Positions 1 to 9,867 of a stretch of 64,000 nucleotides of DNA are shown here, in pieces. Source of the stretch: Dermacentor variabilis. Taxonomy: Eukaryota; Arthropoda; Arachnida; Ixodida; Ixodidae. The DNA lies in assembly GCF_050947875.1 (NCBI RefSeq), contig NC_134572.1, forward strand, positions 129,502,105 to 129,566,104, read 5' to 3'. The notes under the pieces are model-generated. The model searched no databases, was not told the DNA's origin, and saw nothing but the letters and a program-made list of their open reading frames with translations. Every line of letters starts with the position of its first letter. The stretch's first letter is position 1. The position numbers and the translations under genes were made by a program.

Positions 1-541
1 AGAAGGGTAAGAAGCTGCGCCCACGCACGTGGTAGTTGCTAGGGTGCTCGCCGCCTCTTCTGGAGTCACAGAGTTTTGTGCACGAACTGTCACAGACGCT
101 AGCTCTCTGCCCTGGGAAGTTGCGACGCTCAGGGCGTAAGCGTTTCTTTGCGCATATTTGGTTGCGTCGGTGTACCTGGCGTCTGGATCTTGCTTGTGTC
201 TTCGCCGTAGGGTATCCACTCGGGATTGTCTTCTTTCCTTCTTTCCTTCTGGTACGCGGGATGCATGTCGCGTGGGTTTGGTGCTATGTACAGGGATTCG
301 CGGATGTTCGGGGTAGTTCTTTCTGTTCTGTCCGTGGCGGTTATAAAGGTTTCGACGCGGCTCAGACGTTGAAGCACTGATCTTCCAGTATGCGCGAGCT
401 TCAGTCATTCTAATTGGCTTTGTGAGCTTCAGCTAGTTCTTGCCAGGTGTTGCATACGCCCATCTTGAGAAGTGTCGTAGTCGAAGCCGTGGATGGGAGC
501 GCCAGAGCGATTTTGATGGCTCTGCGTATTAGAATGTTGAG

Positions 542-1576
542 TTATTCAACCTCAGCGTTCCTCAGCCGGAGGTAGGGCGTGCCGTATGTCGTTCGACTCG
601 TGAGGAATGCTTGCATCACGCGTAGCATGTCTTGTTCGTTAAGGCCGCTTCTGTGGCTCGCAACTCTCCTGACGAGACGCGTGAGCAGTGACAGAGTTCG
701 CCGTAGTCGCGGGAGGGTGACCACCCCGGACCCGTTTTTGTGGACGTGTAGCCGTAGAACTCGTAGGGTTTCCACTTTTGGGGTGGGCGTTCCATTGAGG
801 GTGACAAAGGGATCGGGTTCATCGTAGCCGGGTGGTCTGCCTCTCATTCTTGATTTGAGGGCGATGTGTTCCGGCTTCTCGGGAGCACAGCGGAGGCCAC
901 ATTTTTGCATGTGGCTCTCCATGGTATCTACTGCTTCTTGTAGGCATGTTTCTTGCGCTCCGGCGTTTGAGGTCCTTGTACATAACGTGATATCATCTGC
1001 ATAAAAAGCGTGTCGTAGGTCCGGCATGGCGTCGAGGAGGATGGGTAGCTTGATCATGGTGACGTTGAAGAGCAACGGCAATATGACTGAACCCTGCGGG
1101 GTGCGTTGGCTCGGTAGTCGGAAGCTGTCGCCGCGCATGTTGTATATTCCAACCGTGACCATGTGGTCCATTAGGAAATTCCTGACATAGTCGTATGTCC
1201 GAGACCCGCAGCCCAGGCCTTCGAGGTTGCAGAGGATAGCTTCGTGACTGACGTTATCAAAAGCTCCTTTTACGTTGAAGGCTAGGATCGAGCATTTGCT
1301 TGTCGCGCTCAGGTGGTCTATGAGATCTTCCTTGAGTAGAAAAAAGACGTCTTGCCTCGACAGGTTCTGTCTAAATCCGAACATGGTGTTCGGAAAACAT
1401 CCGTTGTCTTCAAGGTGTGGGGTTAGCCGATTGTGTATCACGTGCTCAAAAAGTTTCCGTACGCACGAGGTAAGGGAAATTGGCCGCAAGATCTCGGTGC
1501 AGAGGTGCTTGTTTGGTTTGGGGATCATGGTGATGTCCGAGTGCTTCCAGGCAGCGGGTAGCTCTCCTCCCAGCAT
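542..1576 (-). pseudogene. LINE reverse transcriptase, palm domain (copy 1)
   Basis: A 344-residue open frame carries RT landmarks in order: IPKP...LRPISLTSC, MFGFR, motif A region, TPQGSVILPLLFN and FYADDITL (the YADD catalytic box). In motif A the usual first aspartate is asparagine (FNVKGAFDNV; codon at 1274-1276 on the minus strand), whereas the LINE at 46286-51981 has LDLKGAFDNV. Loss of this metal-binding residue should kill polymerase activity even though the frame is long. The frame closes at 542 while homology continues leftward (ALRIRRAIKIAL...), so another break follows. This identification is firm; the exact clade is inferred from the RNase H-bearing relative. Confidence 0.88.
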
Positions 1577-2121
1577 GCATTGAAGTACTGGAGCAAGGCT
1601 GCGGCGGCCTTCTTTGGAAGGTTCCGGAGATGCTTGTTGATGACCCTATGCTTGCCCGGGCTAGTGTTTCAGGTGAGTGTCGATAGTGCAGCAGTGAATT
1701 CAGCCTGCGTAAAGGGTTGGTCAAGTTCTGGGTTTGGTTTCCCACCATGTGCCTTCGAATTATAGGGTGGGTCATCGCACAGCTTCTTCTGACTTTCTCG
1801 AAGGAAGTTCTCTTCCGATCCGGCGTGGTTGTGCACGAGCCCACAGAGGTGCCGTCGATGCTACGTCTTCGTAGGGCCGTTGTCGAGAAGGGCGCGCAGG
1901 AGGTGCCACGTCTTCTTTGTGCTCAAGGTTCCCTGGAGTTTGTCGCAGAATGCGTGCCCGTTCTGTCTTCCTAATCTCTCCGCGTATTGCTGTGCTTGCT
2001 CGGTGAGAAGGGCGATTCGCTTCTTTGATTTCTTGTTTAGTGTCTGTCTCTTCTATCTGTTGAGAAGAGCTCGTTTGGCTTCCCATAGGTGGAGGAGGTG
2101 CATGTCGACGGCTGGCGCTAC

Positions 2122-2580
2122 TTAATTCAGCTGTATTCTCTTGGTGTGGCGTTCCGCCGTGTCGATGAGCTTCTTCAGCCAGTCATCTACGTTCTCGATA
2201 TTTGTCTCGACGTTTAGCACGTCTCGGAATGACTTCGACTCCGTTAACCGGGCCATTCCAACCCTGGCGAGCTTGCGAGTATGAGCCACGGTTAGTTGGA
2301 ACATGTGGTGGTCGCTGTGCAGGGTTTCTGGGAGTCGGCTCCATTCTGCAAAAGGCACGTTTAGCGTGAAGGTGAGACCTGAGTTTGTGTTTCTGGAGAC
2401 ACTATTGCCTATTCTTGAGGTTTGGAGTGGGTCGTTCCACACAGTGAGTCTTTGCTGCTGTGCACTGTCGTGTACTCGGGCTCCTTTTTTCGTAGTAGTC
2501 TGGAAGCGTCACGTAACCACGCGTGTGAGGCCGTGTGTGAGGCGTTGAAGTCCCGCACTATAACGACTTGATGACCATCG
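2122..2580 (-). pseudogene. LINE endonuclease C-terminal part (copy 1)
   Basis: The frame 2442-2122 encodes about 106 residues with a GNSVSR...SDHHMF pattern. It resembles the C-terminal end of APE-like LINE endonucleases, where the SDH motif is catalytic. It aligns by eye with the frame 49675-49040 (GNSVTR...SDHCIL). A further 130 bases upstream read as a DFNA-containing stretch in another frame, so at least one frameshift has occurred. The N-terminal catalytic part is absent. Confidence 0.75.
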
Positions 2581-2640
2581 GTGCGTTTCTTAATTTCTCA
2601 GACAAGGTACACACTCGCTACGAAGAGGCTCTTGCGCGAT

Positions 2641-3539
2641 TTTGAACAAACAAACCAAAAAACAAACCTCTAGCATATATCAAAACTGGTACCACAGTCT
2701 CGGGGTAGCTTCAGAATGACCACGACTTCAGATATTGGTTGGTATCAATTGCACTACTGCACTGTGCTCTGTAAAGAAATAATGTTTGTGAGGTTATTGA
2801 ATCAAATTTAATCGATGATAATCCAGAATTTTTGATCTCCGCCGGCACAAATATTACTCGTATGCAACCGAAAAAAATATTTCCACTGAAACGTTGCTTC
2901 ATCTTTGCTCAACAGAAGATCGCTGCAGGGCAAAGGCCTCTCCCAGAAACCGCCATCCACCCCTTTCCTGCGGCAACCAAACCCATCTTATGCAAGCAAT
3001 TTCCATATCTAATCTCTCGATCTAATCAGACGGGGCACTCGACTTCACTTCCCATCCCTTGGCAGACGCTCTTGCTATTCTAAAGAAACCCCGCTTATCT
3101 CCTCTACGTGCTAGGCATAGACTATAGTGTTAACCTTGCGACCCAATTCCATTTACTATGTTCTCACTGCGATATAGTGCATAAACCTTAAAGCGGTTTC
3201 AAGGACTCCTTTAAAACAATTGGCAGCAAGCTTCAGCGATTCTTGCTGGTTTGAACTCATTTATTGCGACAGCCGCGTGTTCTCATTTGCTCTATGGCGC
3301 AGAGGCAGGAATTAGAAACTTCAGTGGCCGCGGAGGTGGGCGACGTTTTGTTTTAATGAGATCTCATTGTAGGCGAATTTCACTCACTGTGAATGTATCT
3401 GCCAGAAAATGAGGACCGGTCCCCAAGGCTGCGCAGTCTAACACAGCGTTTCAAAGGGGCTAGCTGTCACGAGGGAATTATGCGAGAAACGGGCGCGGGA
3501 CGCATGCCCCAGACTTTTCGAAGATAAACTTTGCCACGA
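2641..3539. other. Unassigned non-coding sequence
   Basis: Only short frames without recognisable similarity. A-rich at the left edge next to the LINE, otherwise unremarkable. No gene supported. Confidence 0.4.
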
Positions 3540-3650
3540 GCGAAAAACGCGTGCGATCGCGGCCTAATATAGATAGAGCACTGGGCTGCCGCGCTGGAAG
3601 ACAGAGGTTTGATCCAATCATCGGTCACGCATATTCCCATTGTAGCATTA
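3540..3650 (+). repeat. tRNA-like repeat (possible SINE head)
   Basis: The stretch 3573-3625 reads as a degraded tRNA: TAGAGCACTGGGCTGCC (A-box/anticodon side) followed by GAGGTTTGATCCAATC, a recognisable B-box variant of GGTTCGATCC. It lacks a clean acceptor stem, so it is a tRNA-derived repeat or pseudogene and not a functional tRNA. Where it ends is unclear. Confidence 0.45.
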
Positions 3651-4373
3651 CAGGTGGACTTCACCCACTTTGTAGATAATCTAACAGAAAACGCGAGGCG
3701 TGTTGAGCGTATGCTGAGCGTGGGCACCGTGGGCACAAAATCACGTTTGCGAGTGATACTAGGTACATATAGAAACGCCCCTTTCATGAATGAGTCTGTG
3801 CGAGCTCGCCCGTGACACACGCACGCGCGCTTGTCGACACGTCATAGTCATGCCATTCCAAGTAGGCCATCACATACTTAGAGAGTTAGTAATGCTAAGT
3901 TCTGGCCCAGCGTTTTTGTTCCTTTGCCATTTGGTGAATGAGACGCCGAGGGAGTGGCCTGACGACGGCTGCACTATAACGGCGCGATGACGACGGAGTA
4001 CGTGACGGCATTGTAACGGACAGGATGGACGGACACAGAAAAACTCTTTTAACTACTGTCGCGGTAGCGTAGCCCAATAGAGAGCAGTACGAACATCGGT
4101 CACCGCTTGAGTCGCAACATGTATAATTGGACCATGGACTAGCGCTGCCTGTGCATCTCGCGCAACCAAGGCACATTTAACCTTCCTTAGAGACACTGGT
4201 CTCAACAAGACATACCATAGTTTGCCGAGTGTTGCGACATGTTTCGTGTGTCTGTGACGTGCACGGTGAATGCCATTTCATTTTTAATCGTACGTATATA
4301 CCCACCTGGAGTAGCATGACAAGCCAAATCGCCAGGTAAACCTCTCAAGGATTTATTGAAGAGGTCTCTTCAT
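3651..4373. other. Unassigned non-coding sequence
   Basis: No coding frame with recognisable similarity on either strand; mixed composition. Confidence 0.4.
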
Positions 4374-4401
4374 TTCTCTCTCTCTCTCTCTCTCTCTCTC
4401 T
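4374..4401. repeat. (TC)n microsatellite
   Basis: Uninterrupted TC dinucleotide run. Confidence 0.95.
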
Positions 4402-4638
4402 GAACATTGGTGCACAGAAAATAGGCAAAAATTCAACCTCATTGAACCAACATGCACACAACTGACCTGTCCTGAAGCAATGGCTGATTGATAGGCTGAC
4501 AGGCTTTCACGCTCCAGAGCAACGCAAAGGCTGTATGGCAGATGACGGTGAACTCTAAATTAATTGCTACCACCTAGGGTTGTTTAACATTCATCGAAGG
4601 CTCGGCGCACGAGCACTTTGGCGTTTTGCGTGTTCTCA

Positions 4639-4642
4639 ACCG

Positions 4643-4732
<90 letters not shown>

Positions 4733-4740
4733 TGATCGGT
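4639..4740. repeat. (CAAT)n microsatellite with inverted 10-mer flanks
   Basis: An uninterrupted CAAT tetranucleotide array of about 88 bp. It is bordered on the left by ACCGATCAAT and on the right by ATTGATCGGT, which are perfect reverse complements. A 24-residue frame through it (SINQ repeats) is an artefact of the repeat. Confidence 0.95.
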
Positions 4741-5686
4741 CATGATACCGCTTTGCTTGTGAGGTTCCAGACGAATTATATATCGCTCTCCTCATTCCTC
4801 GTGCAAAGCGTTCTGTCGAAATGCGCTTGTGCGATTGGTCGACGATCGATCGATCGATCGTTCAGTTTGCGTTCCTTTCAATACGAACACTGACCGCGTC
4901 CTAGTTCGAAACGTTGTCGGAAAGGCAGCACGTTTCTAGAACGAAGGTTCCGACGACGACTAGGCCTTTCAGTCCGCCCTAAAGAATGCACTCTATCGCT
5001 GGCGACAGCTCTCTTGGACACATCTCAGCGTGTACTCACTGTTAGAAGTACACTGATGTCCGTAGTGTATACACGCTGGTACGTACGTGCTAATCGTGAA
5101 AGGAAGTTTTCTAGAGGGCCGCTGTCCGTGGCGTTATCGCGTGACAAGGAAGGAGCGTAGGCTGCTGTAAGATGTACACGCGCCACTAGATATCTCTCGG
5201 CGACAATGAAACGAGAAAGGAAGGCGGCTGGGGCACCTACATAGCTTTTCGCTAATTAGCACTGCGGCCGGACACGCGCTCACTCAGCCCTAATTGACTT
5301 TGCGAAACGGTGTCTTAATTGGAACGCGCTCTTGAGGACCGCGGTCAAAACTCTTGGCGCAATCTATCTTCTTCGAAAATTTTAGGTGCTTGCTGTGCCA
5401 TAGGACTTCTTTCACCTTTGATTTTCATATGAAAGTTAATTCACTGTTCTGAATTTTCATACGGGGAAATATTGACCGAACGTCAGAGCATAGAGAAAGA
5501 AATTCAACAAGAGAGGATACTCGGCGAAAACTGCCAACAAAAAATAGGTCACGCCATAATACTGATGCCAGCCGTTGGCTGACGCTAGCATCGAAAAAAA
5601 GAAAGGAGAATGTGAAATGAAGTGAACAGATGTTTTATTTTTTTAAATTCTTTCCCGCTAAAAGTAAAAAAAAGTTCTCCGTATAA
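4741..5686. other. Unassigned non-coding sequence
   Basis: Contains a short GATC run (about 4843-4861) and A/T-rich patches near 5590-5670. No gene recognised. Confidence 0.4.
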
Positions 5687-6151
5687 ATGAACTTATACTT
5701 TGCGACTTATATTTTTCGCGTCAGCGATAAGCCAGTGGCGCGCCATATGTATGCGTCATGCAAGGTTGATCCAAATAGGTCGCGAAGCTTCGGGCCAAAT
5801 GCGGTTCAGAACAAATTATTACCGACATGTGTTCTGTACAGTATTCCTTTGAAATGTGGTAGGGATAATATAGGACAAACCGGTTCCTGTGTGAATGATC
5901 GGATGCGTGAGCATGCGAATCTAATACCTACAGGCACAGGAGGCAAGCTTCCGCTGCATTGTAAGGAGTGCGGTTGTAATCCAATCTTCAGTGACGTTTC
6001 TATAACGGGGAAGGCTAAGACTCAGCAGGAAAGAGAGTTGATTGAAGCCTATCGCATCTACAAACTTGGCCCCGAGAAGTGTGTAAGCGCGCCATTTGTG
6101 TTCCTTAGCAGGAAAGAGATTTTATATCTTGATCAGTGTAGACGTGTATAG
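5687..6151 (+). pseudogene. Penelope-like element GIY-YIG endonuclease fragment
   Basis: The frame encodes 154 residues. Residues about 50-75 read VLYSIPLKCGRDNIGQTG followed by CVNDRMREH, the GIY-YIG signature as found in Penelope-like retroelements (Y..I.....IGQTG..vN.R..EH). The second motif tyrosine appears as asparagine (DNIGQTG). A CKECGCNP cluster followed by ERELIEAYRI matches the cysteine-rich and Glu-containing C-terminal half of that domain. In these elements the endonuclease lies C-terminal to the RT; no RT is visible upstream, so this is a 5'-truncated copy. The natural stop at 6149 looks like the true element C-terminus. Similarity begins near 5800; the first 40 residues may be flanking sequence. 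Confidence 0.8.
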
Positions 6152-6242
6152 GTAAGGTGTATAGATAAGAATTTGGTGCTATTCGACTACAGCAAGGTGA
6201 GAATTTTTGTTTGACAGTCGGCGTTGAATTTCACGAGTGTTG

Positions 6243-6470
6243 TGACGCAGTTAGCGAAACCAGCTCGGCCGTTCTGGCGCATTTAGTTTGGCACGTAATG
6301 ATTCTTTTTGGGACATGTTTGTGAAGCTTTTTCGGCCCCGGCCCCATATCATCGTAATTTCTTTACTTTTTGGGGTACCTTTAGAGCACGTTGGCCGCAC
6401 CCGGCGTTTTGACGCAGTTAGCGAAAATCAGCTCAGTCAATGCGGCGCAATTAGTTTCGCGTGTATTGAA
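6243..6470. repeat. Pair of direct repeats downstream of the Penelope-like fragment
   Basis: Two related segments of about 53 bp, at 6243-6295 and 6411-6463, share GACGCAGTTAGCGAAAA/CCAGCTC and GGCGCA(T/A)TTAGTTT. They are about 168 bp apart. They may be a tandem duplication belonging to the Penelope-like element 3' region or to neighbouring DNA. Confidence 0.6.
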
Positions 6471-6499
6471 TCTTACGAGGCCAAGTGTGTAAAGGATGT

Positions 6500-7662
6500 T
6501 GACAAACGGCATGGGGGCTGAAAAGTAATTTCGCCCCGGAATTGAGGAAGATCGGCCTTTTCGGGCTTCGCCGAGGGCAAAACCATCGGGGCGCTTGGTT
6601 AAGTCGGTCAGGTGGCGCTCTTTGGCGGCAGGAAACTCGCGTCGCCACCCCAAGGCATCGTAAAATGTCGCACGTGCGGTCTGGAGACGTGGGAAAGCGT
6701 GTGACGTTGGGAGCTCTTTGGCCCAGAGGCGCGCACGGAGGCGCGAACGAATGCCCCCTCGCGCCCTGCCTGGGACGGACCACAGGCGAAGCGTCATTAG
6801 GGCGTCAATGGGCACGCCTCGGGGGCAAAGAAACAACTTCAAAGCCTGAGGGATCTTGTAACCGGATGCGCGGTCCCTCGAAAGACGTGCTGGCACCGGA
6901 GACGCAATCCGTCTCTGTACTGACAGATTTATGGGGCCGCCGGAGACGAACCACGCACAAGACGGCATTGTGAATCGGTGGGTGCGCTTCGGCAGGGATG
7001 CCCTTTGCGGCCTGCAGTGCGCGATGTTTAATTAAGGCGCGAGGACGGGGCGAAGCAGATGTTTCTTTTTCCCCGTAACTGTCCTTGAAAACGCCGGGAG
7101 ATTTTCCCATGCATGTCGCAGAGCAGGATGGTTTGGGCGTTATTTGTTTGTTTGTTGTTTAGCGGTTCCTTTCTCTCCCCCTGTCTCTCTGAATGTTCCG
7201 TGGAACGCAGGGAGAGAGTGAGAGAAAGAGTGACCAGTGAGTGACAGCTGAGTTGACCCAATCAGGTCACTTGGGTGTCGTGATTTGCCGTGAGAGGATT
7301 CGGGAGGAGCAACCGAAGGGTCAAAACCTGGCTCCCGACCTCTCACGGGCGGTTCCGGACGCAGGAAAGGTGCTCTGCACTTCGGCTCTGCCGAGTTAAG
7401 GTGCCCGTCCTGGTGTAACCGAAGGGTCTTGACGTACGCTCGGTGTTATGCACTATCGGCTATGTCGAGTTGATACGTCAGACTCACTGTAAATAGCTGT
7501 CGATGTAAATATTGTGTACATAAAGTCTATTATCGAAGTGCAAACGTCTATGGCGGCTCATCTCTGATGGAAGAGGAGAAGCGACGACGACGGCAGCTGA
7601 AAAGAAGTTTCTCTACCAAGTAAGCTGGTTATGCCAGCTTAATTGGAGCACTCTGTGCTACA
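6500..7662 (+). repeat. Possible solo LTR or retroelement remnant (boundaries uncertain)
   Basis: A GC-rich first half (6540-7020) leads into a region with an ATAAAG polyadenylation-like signal near 7520 and a terminal segment ending GTGCTACA at 7662. A small hairpin (arms CCGTGAGAGG and CCTCTCACGG, about 7288-7345) and a palindrome TAAGCTGG/CCAGCTTA (7620-7641) are present. The layout resembles a U3-R-U5 order, but no target duplication or second LTR was found and the 5' edge cannot be fixed. Frames of 143 and 195 residues in the GC-rich half show no recognisable domain. Confidence 0.3.
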
Positions 7663-7776
7663 TATAGGAAGGTAGAAACTTCAGTCCAAGTTTGCGACGC
7701 TTTCTATGCCCCACCCCCTTCTCCCAACAATATACACGTTCTTTCGGTACTCACGCTTGTTGAAAATGCGACGAGT
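7663..7776. other. Short unassigned spacer
   Basis: No feature seen. Confidence 0.4.
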
Positions 7777-7832
7777 GGTTGCCAATAATGATAACACGGA
7801 AGTGCACTCCCGTGTTATCACTCTTGGCAACC
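7777..7832. repeat. Near-perfect 56-bp inverted repeat (hairpin)
   Basis: The 23-nt arms at 7777-7799 and 7810-7832 pair at 21 of 23 positions, and the centre contains the self-complementary AGTGCACT (7801-7808). The whole 56-bp unit is therefore one nearly uninterrupted palindrome. It could be a miniature foldback element or the source of a hairpin RNA. No terminal duplication was recognised. Confidence 0.85.
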
Positions 7833-8169
7833 GATGTCTTGCTTTGGCTGGCAGGACGCGCAAGAAATAGCGCCGAGATGCTCAAAAACCAGGAACTTAT
7901 ACTTCGAAAATTTCGCCTTCTGAACGACTGAAAACAGGCTTTGCACCCACGCATTTGTCTTGAGTGCGACTAAAAGGTATTCTGCGATTGTCTAGCGTGG
8001 TCTGGCTAGGAGTCTGTGTTGTGGCCATTCTGTCTACGTGGCGTACCACTGCGTCTGCTGACGCCAAGTTGTGTCGAAAACGTGCATTCTCCCTTGTATT
8101 CATGCTCTTAAAGTGCAGGAAATAAAGCCCGGGAATGGGTAAATGCTTGGAAATGAGATGTTTTCGTCC
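7833..8169. other. Unassigned flank of gypsy A
   Basis: Nothing recognisable; this is the pre-insertion flank of the LTR element. Confidence 0.4.
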
Positions 8170-8173
8170 ATAT

Positions 8174-8477
8174 TGACACAAGGCAGAAACATTTAAACAA
8201 CGCGCGCAGGTTCGTGCGCCCCCCCTCAACACGACAACGGCGCATTGAAAGAAAAGACGACGAAATGATGGCACGTGTTTTCGCCGCACGCACTTGCATC
8301 GTAGATGGCCGTTGTCAGCGTCTGCAAGAAGAAGAGGTGAAGCGACGCTCGAGATTAGAAGAAGAAGGCATTCTTGATCTCCTTTTCAGAACGCGGCAGT
8401 CCTTTTTATTTACCCCCAGGGCACAAGTTAGCCCACAATAAATAGTTGTGTCTGGACTCCCTTAATTGTTCGTTACA
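8174..8477 (+). repeat. 5' LTR of gypsy A
   Basis: 304 bp, TGACA...TTACA, near-identical to 13510-13813. It carries an AATAAA signal at 8437-8442. A 75-residue frame lies inside (8214-8441) but is present only because the LTR lacks stops; it has no recognised domain. Confidence 0.96.
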
Positions 8478-8481
8478 ATTC

Positions 8482-8499
8482 TGGTGGAGGTGCGGGGTA
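8482..8499 (+). promoter_or_regulatory. Putative primer-binding site
   Basis: Four bases after the LTR the sequence starts TGGTGGAGGTGC. Its complement ends in CCA, as expected for pairing with a tRNA 3' end. The primer tRNA was not identified. Confidence 0.65.
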
Positions 8500-9867
8500 A
8501 TGATTTCCAGCCCAATTCGAGTTGGAGAAAGCAGCCCGGAACCACACCATCTCAGACCCAACGAGTTCACGCCTGTCCACCAGCGCACGAGCCGTCGCCT
8601 ACGTGGTGAGCCGCCTGAATTTCCTCTTGTGCCGGAGCAAACTATAATAGCAGCAGCAGACAATCCTGAAATGATGTCCCAGACAGCCTCAACCCACATC
8701 GTCGTCGATCAGCCGCGGACGCCGGAGCCTTTTCACGGCGATACCTTCGAAGACGCCGAGGACTGGTTGGAAGGCTTCGAGCGCGTCGCTGACTACAATG
8801 GATGGGACGAAAACCGGAAGCTCCGCAATGTTTACTTCGCGTTGCAAGACTGTGCGCGAACGTGGTTTGAAAACCATGAAGCTGTCCTCCGGTCGTGGAA
8901 TGACTTCCGACGGGAGCTGTTGGCCACGTATCCGAGCACAGACCGCCGGGAAAAAGCTGAAGCCGCTTTGCAAGCAAGAAGCCAACGAAACAACGAAAGC
9001 GTGGCAATGTATATCGAAGATATGTCCCGCTTATTCCGCCGGGCCGATCCGAGCATGAGCGAGGACAAGAAGCTTCGGCACCTGATGCGCGGTGTGAAGC
9101 AGGAGCTTTTTGCCGGTTTGGTTCGGAGCCCTCCACGCACCGTCGCCGAATTCCGCTCCGAGGCGACAACTATGGAAAGGACTCTTCAACAGCGTGCGAG
9201 ACTCTACAACCGCGATATGAACGTCGCCTCCATGGATATGATGTCGGCAATGTTCGGGAACAGCGTCGAGGTCTTACGAGAACTCATAAGATCTGTGGTT
9301 CGAGAAGAGCTCCAGAGGCAACAGCTGAACAACGGCCCAACAGCGGTCTCTTCGTTAGCGGAAGTGGTTCGCGAAGAAGTGAGACAAGCAGTTCGCGAAC
9401 AGCACCCGCCAGCACAGCCGCAAGCGTCGTCACCGGTACGGCCGACGGTATCGTACGCCGAGGTACTCAGAGGATCTCCAGGACGTACTTTCATCGCGGC
9501 AACTGCGCATGTGCCCGAACCTCGGTTCTTGCCGTCTCCGCCGGAGACGAGATTCCGGAAGGCTGACATATGGCGCACTCCTGATAGAATCCCACTGTGC
9601 TACCACTGCGGCGAAGCTGGTCATCTCTACAGGATGTGCGAATACCGCAGAGCGGGACTTCGGGGGTTTTCCGTAAATGCTCCTTGCCCAAGAAACGGTG
9701 AACGCCCTTTCGAGATCCAAGAGTATTTGTCAACGCGCCAAAGCCCGCAGACTTCACAGCAACATCAACCTCGGTCAACAGTGCCGCTGAGGTATCGATC
9801 ACCGAGCCCGCGTCCATCCTCAAGCTCCCCAAGGCGACGCCCTCAAAGCCCACGTCGGGAAAACTAA
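8500..9867 (+). CDS. gag: Gag polyprotein of gypsy A
   Basis: Structural protein of the retrotransposon, expected to form the cytoplasmic virus-like particle and bind genomic RNA. The open frame extends upstream to an ATG at 8446 inside the LTR, but the ATG at 8500, just after the PBS, is the better start (455 residues). An FHGDTFEDAEDWLEGFERVA motif near residue 70 is typical of retrotransposon gag capsid segments. A single CCHC zinc knuckle, CYHCGEAGHLYRMC, lies at about residues 367-380 counted from 8500. The C-terminal tail is rich in Ser, Pro and Arg, which fits nucleic-acid binding. The stop at 9865-9867 lies inside the upstream extension of the pol frame (-1 relative to gag), so pol is probably reached by frameshifting. 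The frame is intact. Confidence 0.92.
   Translation: MISSPIRVGESSPEPHHLRPNEFTPVHQRTSRRLRGEPPEFPLVPEQTIIAAADNPEMMSQTASTHIVVDQPRTPEPFHGDTFEDAEDWLEGFERVADYNGWDENRKLRNVYFALQDCARTWFENHEAVLRSWNDFRRELLATYPSTDRREKAEAALQARSQRNNESVAMYIEDMSRLFRRADPSMSEDKKLRHLMRGVKQELFAGLVRSPPRTVAEFRSEATTMERTLQQRARLYNRDMNVASMDMMSAMFGNSVEVLRELIRSVVREELQRQQLNNGPTAVSSLAEVVREEVRQAVREQHPPAQPQASSPVRPTVSYAEVLRGSPGRTFIAATAHVPEPRFLPSPPETRFRKADIWRTPDRIPLCYHCGEAGHLYRMCEYRRAGLRGFSVNAPCPRNGERPFEIQEYLSTRQSPQTSQQHQPRSTVPLRYRSPSPRPSSSSPRRRPQSPRREN

Larger units (their letters stand above)
1..2640 (-). mobile_element. LINE copy 1 (I-like, EN-RT), 5'-truncated and running off the window edge
   Basis: Minus-strand non-LTR retrotransposon remnant. 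Reading leftward from about 2580 there is the end of an APE-type endonuclease, then a linker, then a reverse transcriptase (1576-542), then the RT/RNase H connecting region (about 541-1). A GDFNA-like motif is degenerate near 2560, and a GNSV...SDH motif lies at about 2420-2290. The domain order and motifs match the more complete LINE at 46286-51981, so the same superfamily is inferred. The 5' half of the endonuclease and all of ORF1 are missing, a typical 5' truncation. The RNase H and 3' end would lie before base 1. Frame breaks separate the endonuclease, linker and RT, so the copy is dead. The boundary at 2640 is approximate; an A-rich run follows it. Confidence 0.85.

Noticed and set aside
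4639..4740. Regular repeats that could suggest a CRISPR array
   Set aside because: Uninterrupted tetranucleotide repeat without spacers, in a eukaryotic context.
6381..6968. 195-residue minus-strand frame in a GC-rich stretch
   Set aside because: GC-rich sequence yields long frames on both strands here; no domain and no supporting context.
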